Assembly: GCA_009746045.1 (NCBI GenBank)
Contig: RPFO01000246.1
Coordinates: forward strand, 1,951,940 to 2,015,939
Source: Mesostigma viride
Lineage: Eukaryota; Streptophyta; Mesostigmatophyceae; Mesostigmatales; Mesostigmataceae
Direction: 5' to 3'
Length of the DNA: 64,000 nt
The stretch's first letter is position 1. Each line of letters begins with the position of its first letter. A model generated the notes under the pieces. It was not told the DNA's origin, ran no database searches, and worked only from the letters and a program-made list of their open reading frames with translations. Positions 19,283 through 28,440 of the stretch are shown here, in pieces. A program made the translations under genes and the position numbers.

Positions 19283-21185
19283 TAGGAGCGTGGCAAGTAA
19301 TCTGAGCATAGCCAGGACGTAGCCTGGCTGTACAAGGACTAGGCCGGCTAAGGCTATGCATGGCTGGTTGTGCGGTACCGTGCGTTAGCGGTGCACGTGA
19401 CTAGGTATGTTGGCACAGCTAGCCAAACATTCCAAGCATGCATAGCGGCAGTGACTACCAATGGATACAGGCAAGGGCTAAATATTATGCAAGCTATTCT
19501 AGCCCGCAGCCTGCCGCGTCCACATCTTGTGCATGGTTGATCATCAGGTCCATGCCCGGCCTCCAGTACACCTTGGGCTTCTGGGGGTCCTGCTGCGGAG
19601 GTATACCGGCCACAGGTCGCGTCGCTGCTGCTGCTGAGCGGGGGTCAGGTCGTCGTCCAGCGTCCAGGTGAGGTCGTGCAACCGCTTGCGACGAGAGAGG
19701 AACCGCTGCTTGTCCTCACGGGCTCCCAGCCCACAGCTGGGCTCCAGGGGAAGGTGAGCAGGACTGGTGGGGGAGCAGCCAGTTGTCCCGTGAGTGGGGA
19801 AGGAGGTGGCACCCACGCAGTTCTGACCTGAGTCACCTACCAGGCCCATATCGAGGTACGTAAGGAGCTGGTCCTTGAGCTCGTCGGCAAGGGAGGTTGA
19901 CGTCTCACCTGGCTTCTGGGGGAAACGACGCAGCACTACTCGGCATATTCGCGGCGAGCGCGGTCGGTGGCCTCCCGCGCGTTGGTTGGCCTGCCGCGGT
20001 GGTCCTCCAGCTCCTGGAGCTTCGTGGCGATGGCGTCGGTGGTGGAGGCGGTCGCTGACCGCAGCAGGTCCGCGTATAGGAGAGCGGCGGGAGCCGGTCG
20101 CCAGCATCCTGCCGGGCCGGCTGCTGGGATGCGATGGTGGCCGTCTGCGCCGCTATCTTTGGGACCTGTGTGGCCAGGGCCTCGGTGTGGGCGGTGATGG
20201 CCTCAAGCTTATTCTTCATGAGCACGGCCGCGCATGCACTTGCCCTCCACCTGGTTATATTAAGGCGAGAGACAAGTGCAGCGTGCGTTTCCGATGCCTG
20301 CGCTGCGGTGTGTAGCGCCGTGAACTGAGGTTGGAGCTTGTGCATGGACGACCTTGGTTTCCACATTGGAGACCCGGGCCTCCACCGTGTTGAGCGTGGT
20401 GTTCAGCGATGTCAGCTTCTCGGCCAGCGGCCAGGTCACGTGCTCGATCCTCCATCACTAGCTGCGCGGATGTTGTCCTTGCTGAGGGAGCTCTACCCTA
20501 TAGGGAGCCGATGGGGCTGCGCTGGCTGCGCGGGGGATGGGGTGCTGAGCGCTCGGAAGATGTCGCCGCTCGGCTGCGCTGGTAGTCATATAGCTGGTCA
20601 AGATAAACAGGCGTTGGCGTGGTTCGGAATAAGTGTAGAGCCAGGACCTGCCGCGGTATTCGATAGCCGCCCCCCCCCTTCTGGGGCACGAAGAGCTTCC
20701 GTTCCTGTGCGAGGAACTGGAGGACCTCGACGCATTCCTGCGCCGACAACTCTTGCCACTCGATCGAGGAGTGAGGACAGTTTGTCGCCGGGCAAGAAGT
20801 GGCGCCATTTGTGATCGATCATGGCAGGTTTTCTTGGGCTCAGGCGAGGCGCTGGGCGATGGTTGGGCGGGTACAGTAAGCCAGGCGGCTGGACAATGGC
20901 GAGGGCGATCGATCGAGGGTTCAATGGGCTGGGCGCTGGGAAGCTGTGCATGCCAGCTCCTTTTCCAGCCCTCGTTTTGCTTTTGGAGTCGTCATAGCTG
21001 CTGTCACGTGCGTAACTTTGTCGATACTGTGCACGTGCATGTCAGCCGTACAGTAACCGATTATACTGGCAAGTGCGTCTTAAACTGAAGGCGCATCGAA
21101 TGCAAGTGGTCTGACCGAATTTGGGGCTCAGACGCATGCAAAAGATCTGAACTCCGCCGTCAGCCATACCGCCGTCAGCCATTTT
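19283..21185 (-). mobile_element. LINE-like element X, copy B
   Basis: Minus-strand copy with the 5' end GGCTGACGGCGG repeats near 21185-21150, a 5' UTR, an ORF1 start at 20995 and a stop at 19499, and part of the 3' UTR. Neither MITE nor element 1 is present, so it serves as the empty-site reference for the insertions in copy A. The TTAA tail is missing because the 3' end is cut at 19283. Confidence 0.75.
19499..20995 (-). pseudogene. X copy B ORF1-like protein, frameshifted
   Basis: It starts MTTPKAKRGLEKEL, as in copy D. It then contains LQFLAQERKLFVPQKGGGGY, the NVETKVVHKLQPQFTALHTA coiled-coil part, CRVVLRRFPQKPGETSTSL and the terminal DDDLTPAQQQQRRDL block. Several indels shift the frame (near 20860, 20450, 20070 and 19740), so no full-length product is possible. 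It is the only copy here without a mobile-element insertion in its coding part. Confidence 0.65.
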
Positions 21186-21438
21186 GCTTTCTCACATACA
21201 TACATTATCAAGGAGACCACCCTAAAGCTTTTTTAAATAATTATGTTGTTGACTATGTCAAGGCTTAAATTTGACACGGTCCTCTGGGAGGCCTCTGGAC
21301 CATCCTGGCCGCCTGGACCGTGTGCCCCCAATTAACCATTAATTATTGCTGCCATTATTATTGGCCGGCTCTATGAGGGCTCACACTGAGGCAGCATAGT
21401 AGTGCACATTGCGGAAGGCACCACCCCACCATTCCCCC
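21186..21438. other. No supported gene
   Basis: AT-rich spacer between the 5' end of X copy B and the LINE fragment; nothing recognised. Confidence 0.4.
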
Positions 21439-21570
21439 AAAGTTCACAACGGGGTGTGGCAAGGTTGTGTCCTGACATCCCCATACCTGTTCATTATCGC
21501 CGTGGACCACGTCATGCGTCAGGCACGTGCGCACTTTCTCGCCAGTAACCCAATTTCGAGCCTGGCTTGA
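21439..21570 (+). pseudogene. LINE reverse-transcriptase fragment (motif B region)
   Basis: The frame reads KVHNGVWQGCVLTSPYLFII then AVDHVMRQ. This is the GVRQGxxLSPxLFxxxxD block of non-LTR reverse transcriptases, with one extra Thr. Only about 44 codons remain before a stop at 21568. The catalytic YADD/FADD box is absent. It is immediately followed by the 5'-truncated X copy C. Confidence 0.7.
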
Positions 21571-21679
21571 ACATCCATCGCTCCGATCGAGGGCGGCGGC
21601 ACCACTGGGTACATACCGCCTGTCCGATTTGATTTAAATGTGCACAGTCTGACGACACCACCCTCATCGAACGGCCCTC

Positions 21680-22330
21680 GCCACGAAACTCCAGGAGCTG
21701 GAGGACCACTGCCAGGCCGAACAGCGGGAGGCCACCAACCGCACTCGCCGCTAGTGCACCGAGTGGTGCTGCGTCGTTTCCCCCAGAAGCCAGGTGAGAC
21801 GTCAACCATGCACCCTAAGTTGCCGAGCTCAATTATAGGACCAGCTTCTTACCCTCATGGGCCTGGCCGGTAGGTGATGTATGTAGAACTGCGCGGGCCG
21901 CCACCGCCTCAATGCCCCACTCACGGGACAAGGCGGCTCCCCCACCATGGTCCTGCTCATCTCGATCGATCCCCTCCCGGCTGAGGACAAGCAGCGGTTC
22001 CTTTCTCGTCGCAACAGGTAGTTGCAAGACCTCACCTGCAGACGCTGGACGACGACCTGACCCCCGCTCAGCAGCAGCAGCGACGCGACCTGTGGCCTGA
22101 ATACCTCCGCCACATGAGCAGGACCCCCAGAAGCCCAAGGTGTATGTACTGCATGGAGGGGCGGGGACCTGATGATCAATTAACCACAAAATGTGGACGC
22201 CCCCTGCGGGCTAGAATAGCCCTATGTAGCTTGGGTTAAGTAATCATTGGTAGTCACTGCCGCCATGGCAGCCATGGCTACTAAGAAATAAGAATGTTTG
22301 CCTTAGAAGCCGTGCCACCATACCTATTAT
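21680..22330 (+). mobile_element. LINE-like element X, copy C, 5'-truncated and decayed
   Basis: It begins within ORF1 at KLQELEDH and continues through VLRRFPQKPGETST, the LTLMGLAG region and the LTP..QQQRRDLWP end to the stop near 22213, then a short 3' UTR piece. Small insertions (for example near 21820, 22018 and 22150) break the frame repeatedly. No (TTAA)n tail follows. Confidence 0.65.
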
Positions 22331-22549
22331 AGTCCTGTTTTCCTGGGGCTTACAATCCGGCTGCCCAGCATCGTTGTTGTCATAGGTAAGCTTTTTCATG
22401 ATCTTGTTGTTCGACATGTTATAATATAAGAAGATGCTGAAGCGAGTGTGTTATTAAATTCAAGTTATAGGAAGAATAATGCACGAGAGCGACAGTAATG
22501 ATTGCTTGATCAAGAGCACAAATGCAGATGGCAATGAATTGCTTGCTCA
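22331..22549. other. No supported gene; flank of X copy D
   Basis: AT-rich noncoding DNA that is the original left flank of the copy D insertion. Confidence 0.4.
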
Positions 22550-22560
22550 TTAAAGAAAAT
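22550..22560 (+). repeat. Left target-site duplication of X copy D
   Basis: TTAAAGAAAAT is repeated at 50514-50524 directly after the (TTAA)n tail. The 11-bp length fits LINE-type target-primed reverse transcription. Confidence 0.8.
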
Positions 22561-22746
22561 TGAACATTCAACAAAAATGGCTGACGGCGGTATGGCTGAC
22601 GGCGGAGCTCAGATCTTTCGCGTCTGAGCCCCAAATTCGGTCCGACCACTTGCATTCTATGCGCTTTATCAGTCAGACGCACACGCCAGTATAATTGGTT
22701 ACGGCTGAAACGCAGTATTGCCAAAGTTATCACGTGACAAGCAGCT

Positions 22747-24748
22747 ATGACGACCCCAAAAGCAAAACGGGGTTTGGAAAAGGAGCTTTCCGGCTCCCAG
22801 CCCAACCCACTCGCCATCGTTCTTGCCCAGCCGCCTGGGCTCGCTAACCCATCGCCAGCAAACCCCTCGCCAAGCGCATCGCCTGAATCCAAGAAACCAT
22901 GCCACGACCGCCACAAATGGAGCCACTTCTTGCCCGGCGACAGACAGTTCTCCCTCCTCAAGTGGCAGGCGCTGTCGCCGCAGGAAGTCGTCGAGGTCCT
23001 CCAGTTCCTCGCACAGGAACGGAAGCTCTTCGTGTCCCCGAAGGGGGGGGCGGCTATCGACTACCGCGACACGTCCTGGCTCTACACTTATGACGAACCA
23101 CGCCAACGCCTGTTTATCTTGACCAGCCACTACTATAGCGCAGCCTCGGCGACCTCAACAGAGCGCTCAGCGCCCCCGCCCCCGCACAGCCGGCAGCCCC
23201 ATCGGCTCCCTCCCTCTGCAAGGATGACATCCGCGCAGACTGCTGGAGGAGCACGTGACCTGGCCGCTGGCCGAGAAGCTGACATCGCTGAACACCACGC
23301 TCAACACGGTCGAGGCCCGGGTCTCCAATGTGGAAACCCGGGTCGTCCACAGGCCACTACATTTCGCCACCGCGGAAACCCAATTTATGCGAGAATGTGG
23401 TTCCGTCAATACGGCGGGGGTTACAAATTCAATTTCGAAGTTCGGCACCGTCGGATACCAGTAAAGCAACACATGTTATCTAGAATCGCGCCATTTGGCA
23501 TCAATTGGCCAGTTCTGAAAATTCGATGAAATCTCTAGTCCTTGGTCGAATATTTCCCTCCGATTCCGATGACAAAATTTGAGTACGAATTTCTTAGTAC
23601 AGTCCACCGTTTTGTTCAGTTTAGTATATTCCCACGCCGCTTGCTGACCTGACGGAGGCCGAATTCGTACTGAACACTAGCGCAAGTGCGCTCGATACTA
23701 AAAATTGCTACTTCCGAGATGTCTGACGGAATTCCTGCTATATAGGTCCATGCTTTGGTACTGGACGGATGCTGAAATCCACTGTGGCTCTGTCCGAACG
23801 AGGAAAATTGTCAGAAATCTACTCGATACGAACGTAACGAAATTTCCAAGTATCTGACGCTCGGAGACCTGCCACCGTTTTCCCCTACTTGACCGAACCA
23901 CATTCCCCGCTAAAAAAGGTGTCCTAGGCGGCGAAATGTAGTGCTACAAACCCAGTTCACGGCGCTACACACCGCGGCGCAGGCTTCGGAAACGCATGCT
24001 GCAACTTGTCTCTCGCCTAAACAGGTGGACTCAGGGCAAGTGCGGCGTGCTCATGAAGAAGCTTGAGTGAGGCCATCACCGCCCACACCGGTCGAGGCCC
24101 GGCCTGGCCACACAGGTCCCAAAGATAACGGAGCAGACGGCCACCATTGCATCCCAGCCACCCCGGCAGGATGCTGGCGACCTCCCATGCACCGCTCTCC
24201 TACGCGGACCTGCTGCGGACAGCGACCGCCTCCACCACCGACGCCATCGATCGCCACGAAGCTGAGCCAGGAGCTGGAGGACCACCGCCAGGCCCAGCAA
24301 CGGGAGGTCACCGACCGCGCTCGCCGCGAGTGCCGAGTGGTGCTGCGTCGTTTCCCCCAGAAGCCAGGTGAGACGTCAACCTCCCTTGCCGACGAGCTAG
24401 CTCAAGGGTCAGCTCCTTACCTTCATGGGCCTGGTAGGTGAGGTAGAACTGCGTGGGTGTCACCGCCTTCCCCACTCACGGGACAAGGCGGCTCCGGCCC
24501 CCACCAGTCCTGCTCACCTTCCCCTAGTCCCCCGAGGACAAGCAGCGCGGTTCCTTTCTCGTCGCAAGCGGTTGCACGACCTCACCTGGACGCTGGACGA
24601 CGACCTGACCCCCGCTCAGCAGCAGCAGCGACGCGACCTGTGGCCGGAATACCTCCGCCACAAGCAGGACCCCCAGAAGCCCAAGGTGTACTGGAGGGGC
24701 AGGGACCTGATGATTAACCACAAGATGTGGACGCCCCCCGCGGGCTAG
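22747..24748 (+). pseudogene. X copy D ORF1-like protein, interrupted and frameshifted
   Basis: It starts MTTPKAKRGLEKELSGSQPN and keeps about 165 codons in frame (LQFLAQERKLFV, WLYTYDEPRQRLFIL). It then shifts near 23235, continues as WPLAEKLTSLNTTLNTVEAR, and is cut by the MITE at 23355. After 23944 several indels are present. The last 100 codons (MGLVGEVELRGCHRLPHSR to NHKMWTPPAG) are nearly clean. Domain order is as in copy A: N-terminal region, coiled-coil, RRM-like core, C-terminal domain with DDDLTPAQQQQRRDL. Likely an L1-ORF1-like nucleic-acid chaperone by layout. Confidence 0.65.
23355..23943. mobile_element. CACTA-type MITE (family 1) in X copy D
   Basis: Almost identical to 17077-17663, with perfect CACTACATTTCGCC / GGCGAAATGTAGTG ends. 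It lies between GTCCACAGG and CTACAAACCC, which are contiguous in copy B (with small changes). The flanking dinucleotides (GC and CT) do not form a clean duplication. Noncoding. Confidence 0.85.
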
Positions 24749-24992
24749 ACTAGCTAGCTATTATAGCCCTAGCTTGTATCCCTCGGTAGTCACTGCCGCT
24801 ACAAGCCATGCATGCTTAGAATGTTTGCCTAGCTGTGCCAACATACCTAGTCACGTGCCCCGCTAACGCACGGTATACAACCAGCCATAGCCTTAGCCTA
24901 GTCCTTAATTGTACAGCCATGCCACGCCCTGGCTATGACCAGATTCCTTGCCCACACTCCCTGTTATGCCATGCTCACATGGGTCTTATTGC
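24749..24992 (+). other. X copy D 3' UTR, first part
   Basis: It runs from the ORF1 stop to the insertion point of element 2 at GGGTCTTATTGC; the remainder of the UTR resumes at 50290 with ATTGCACCCACAG. Confidence 0.8.
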
Positions 24993-25475
24993 AGTTGGTT
25001 GGAGACCCATCTAGGGTCCACATGGGTCCTCAGAGATAGAGGATCTTGTACAGATTACTACAATATACTTTATTGTAGTATTGGGCCAATGGCTGTACTT
25101 CACTAGTACTCGCCAATGGGATAACGCCACGTAGAATGTGTGGGCGTCTCCCAGGCCTCCACGTCACCGGCTGGTCAAGGGCCGGTGTAGTCCTGTCAAG
25201 AGGACTGAGCCGACTATCGGCCTATCATGTATGCGCATCTGCCTTGGTACCTCCTAGAGGATTCTAGAAGTATCTAACACGCGGCATGCACTGAACTACA
25301 TGGAATGCATGTCCACGTAGGATATTCAGCAAGACTGATGAAGGTGCCAAGCGCAACAGGTTCTTATGCGCAACGAAGACGAATTATGCAATAACGACAA
25401 TAACGTATGAGAACAATAAACACAACGTTCATTTCATGCTTTCTGATTTACATCGCATTCCATTTATTTGCAACT
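24993..25475 (+). repeat. 5' LTR of element 2
   Basis: Starts AGTTGGTTGG and ends TTTGCAACT, so AGTT...AACT, like element 1. It matches 35508-35582 and 49874-50289 with few substitutions and one short insertion near the end of the 3' copy. Contains TATACTTTATTG-like and AATAAACACAACG stretches that could serve as promoter and polyadenylation sites. Confidence 0.9.
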
Positions 25476-26701
25476 TGTATTCATTTCGATGTCTTCGGAC
25501 GACAATCTTTCAGAGCCGAGGTCTGGCCCTGGTGAGCACGGACCGGCTCATGCAGTTTTCTGTCGACCCTGGCCCAGGCGAGCACAGGGATGACAATAAG
25601 GATATGTCCGACCAGCCCCGGGAGGAGGGCTGCGGGCAGGGAAGTACTAGTAGTGACAACCAGCGTGCGCGTGATAAGGTGCTTCGGCGGGAGACCTTGC
25701 TTCAGGAGGCGAAGCTGCTGTCGGCAATCAAGAAATGGGTTCCAGCCCCGCTGGTGCCTGGTGCTATTCAAGCAGACCGGGATCGCTTTGTAACCTCTCT
25801 TGGGCCGTTTTTCCGCAGGCTCGCGGGCAACCGAGACATCATTCCGGACTGGCTGGAGTTTCTTCGTGGAACTCCGCTGGGAGACCGCGAGAAAAACCAC
25901 CCAGAGTGGATTTCGCTGCTGGATAGAGCACAGCGTCTGCGGTGGTCGCCATTCGAGTTTCTGCGCCGAGCGAGGGACTGACTTTTCTTCGTTCTATCAC
26001 TACCAAAACCTGCGACGAGATCGAGGAATTTGTAGACGCAAAGCCAAAGCCCGGGCAGACCATCATCGAGCACCTTAACTCTTACTACGACACGCTGGAG
26101 AAGCAGGGGCTCCGGTGGCCTGACGAGGCGGTGAATCTCCGATGGATCCAAAACTGTGCTTTATCCGAATCCGAGAAGCGGAATATGGTCGCCAACTGCC
26201 GCGGTTACCTGAGCGACACTCACCGATGCAGAGCTCACCTCAAGGAGCTCCTGACGAACCAAACCCGTGTTTCTAGAGAAGGAGGTGCCGCGGAGGTGCC
26301 TCGTGTCGCCATGGTGATGGAGCAGCAACGGGAAATCTTCTGCTACAACTGCGGGCAGCCCGGGCACACACGCCGCGCATGTAAGGGTAAGGTTGTCGCT
26401 AATTCTGAGTCCTTCCCTCCCTGCGGCTTTCTGTAATAGGACTAGCCATCTGGCTAAGGATTGCTACTTTCGCAAGTGCAAGTCTTGTGGCAATTCTGGA
26501 CATGATGCGTCTGCCTGCAGGAGCAAGGCGGGCGCTGGACCCAAGGATACCCAGATGGAGGTCCTCAAGCTGCTGCAGCAGATCTCCCAAGCCGTCAAGA
26601 GCGGTGCCCTTCGTAGTGGTGACGCTTCTCAGCCGCGTGGTGGTGACGCTTCCCAGCCGCGTGGTGGTGATGCTTCTCAGCCGCGGGGTGCATGGCAATA
26701 A
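25436..26701 (+). pseudogene. Gag of Copia-like element 2, frameshifted
   Basis: Three frames cover one protein: up to RRARD at 25981, then EGLTFLRSITTKTCDEIEEF from about 25960 to 26420, then LAKDCYFRKCKSCGNSGHDA to 26701. The N-terminal two thirds are a capsid-like helical region. The C-terminus has two zinc knuckles, CYNCGQPGHTRRAC and CKSCGNSGHDASAC, and three GGDASQPR repeats. The first possible ATG after the LTR is at 25550 (MQFSVDPG). At least two one-base shifts (about 25970 and 26400) break this copy. A TAG at 26739-26741 directly precedes the pol frame. Confidence 0.75.
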
Positions 26702-27090
26702 CTCTCATGGCCGCAAGAGGAAGCAGCAGCAGAAAAACTAGATGATCCTCTCTGTTTATATAACCCCTACAGCGTCCTTATGGACTCATGTTGATGAGAG
26801 TGGACTCATGGCAGATGAGGCCTGCCAGGTGGTAGGGGCTCCAGCAGTAACCCCTACTGACCGTAAAGCTGCCCCGGTGAGCAGCAGTAAAAGTGCCCCT
26901 GTTTGTGGCATTCCTATCCATGCCTGGATTAAAAAGAGTACCCCAGAGGGAACTCTTTCTGTAAATAATACATGTGGATCTGCTCCTGGTTGTAGACAGA
27001 TACCACATGGTGTTGCCCAGGTGAGCAACGTATATGTGAACAATACATGTGGTGCAGCTCCTGGTTGTAGCCAAGCACCCATTGATATTG

Positions 27091-27094
27091 TTAA
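27091..27094. repeat. TTAA target duplication, left end of piggyBac
   Basis: TTAA here and at 31177-31180 flank the element. It falls inside the pol frame of element 2. Confidence 0.9.
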
Positions 27095-27107
27095 CCCCTC
27101 AACCGTC

Positions 27108-27142
27108 TTTGACTCGTGACTAAAATGAGTCACGAGTTGCAC
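27108..27142. repeat. Subterminal hairpin of the piggyBac element
   Basis: GACTCGTGACT and AGTCACGAGT pair across AAAATG. The same TGAGTCACGAGT word recurs at 27473 and, with one change, at 27835, so it may be a repeated transposase or host-factor site. Confidence 0.5.
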
Positions 27143-27402
27143 AGTATGCCACAGGTGCCCCCATTCAGCCTAATTATTTTTTCTAGACCATACTAGGAAC
27201 CAAGCATAACCATATTAGGGCCCACCTGGGGGTATAGTGGGTGGTCCCAGTGCTAGCCCCCCCTGCTCTATAAATAGCCCCCCCCTCAGGGGGGTACGGT
27301 GAGTGTGCGCGGTGACACCCTTATAATGGATGATAGACCCCTTTCCTCAATGAGTTGACCCTGGGGTTGGTTTTGTAGATAGAGTTTTTAGTTAGGATGG
27401 GA

Positions 27403-28110
27403 TAGAAACACTAAAAATTGTAACTCCCCCAGGGACCCATCAGCTGGTGCTAAAAATAACTGGTGACTATTTTGAGTCACGAGTTTTTTGGGGGCTAAAA
27501 TAGGCATCCTAGTGCAGTTTTGAACATGGAAACGATAGGTAAGCATGGAGTATGGGCAAACATGCATGCTAACACTTATTCCAACCTGTGTGCCACCAAT
27601 ACCTGCCATAACCACTGCAGGTCCCTGCCGGATATGATTGGAGACGACTACGCGCGGGCCGCGAGTACGGGGTTCACAACCTTATCATGCATGATGGAGC
27701 ACGTATACCTTGGATTTCACCCTAGTATTTCAGGGGGGACTGCAACTGTACCCAAGCACTACATCCAAACACTTACATGTCTTGTTTCACCCAGGGACCC
27801 ACAAGATAATGCTAAAAATAGCTGGTGACTATTTTGAGTCACCAGTTTTTGGGCGGCTAGAATAAACATCCTAGTGCAGTTTTGAACATGGAAATGATAG
27901 GTAAGCATGAAAAATGCATGATTATGTTTATTCCAGCCTATGTGGCACAAATATATGCCACAATAAGCGTAAATGCTTGCAGACCCGCTAATACTGTGGT
28001 ACTTATTTTTACATGCATGATGGACCTTGACACAAAGTCAAAACATCCCAGCACTCCTAGATAAATTAGTGACCAAGGGACCATGCATGCAGTAACACTG
28101 AAAATTGCCA
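27403..28110. repeat. Direct repeats inside the piggyBac left region
   Basis: A unit of about 170 bp (CCCAGGGACCCA..., GGTGACTATTTTGAGTCAC, CATCCTAGTGCAGTTTTGAAC) occurs at about 27427-27600 and 27793-27960, with a partial third copy near 28070. Spacing is about 366 bp. Noncoding. Confidence 0.7.
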
Positions 28111-28189
28111 ACTAGAAATAGGTGGCACTGTGACCATCACGGAGCAGATTTTCAAACTGCACAAGTTATGCATAAACATGAAAGCTAAT

Positions 28190-28340
28190 AAGACATGACC
28201 ATGAAACAATAACCCATGCAGGCTAACAACATGAAACCAAATAACAGATGCACAGGTGGGACCATGAAACAATAACCCAGGCTAACAACATGAAACCAAA
28301 TAACACATGCACAGGTGGGTCCACCATGAAACAATAACAC
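28190..28340. repeat. Tandem 65-bp repeat near the 3' end of the piggyBac transposase gene
   Basis: Two full and one partial copies of a unit with ACCATGAAACAATAACCCA and AACATGAAACCAAATAAC. It lies just downstream of the transposase stop codon and could be in its 3' UTR. Confidence 0.75.
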
Positions 28341-28440
28341 ACACTTCAAACCATGCCGGCCCATGGTGATACACGGCGCGCATGAGCGCGGGCAGGAAAG
28401 GCCAAATGCCATGCCACGTAGGCAACAAATGCTAGCATTC

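Noticed and set aside
26390..26450. Possible small intron in gag of element 2 (GTAAGG... to ...TAATAG)
   Set aside because: Donor and acceptor are present, but no combination of sites joins the two zinc-knuckle frames in phase; a simple frameshift explains the data, and introns are not expected in a genomic RNA-copied element.
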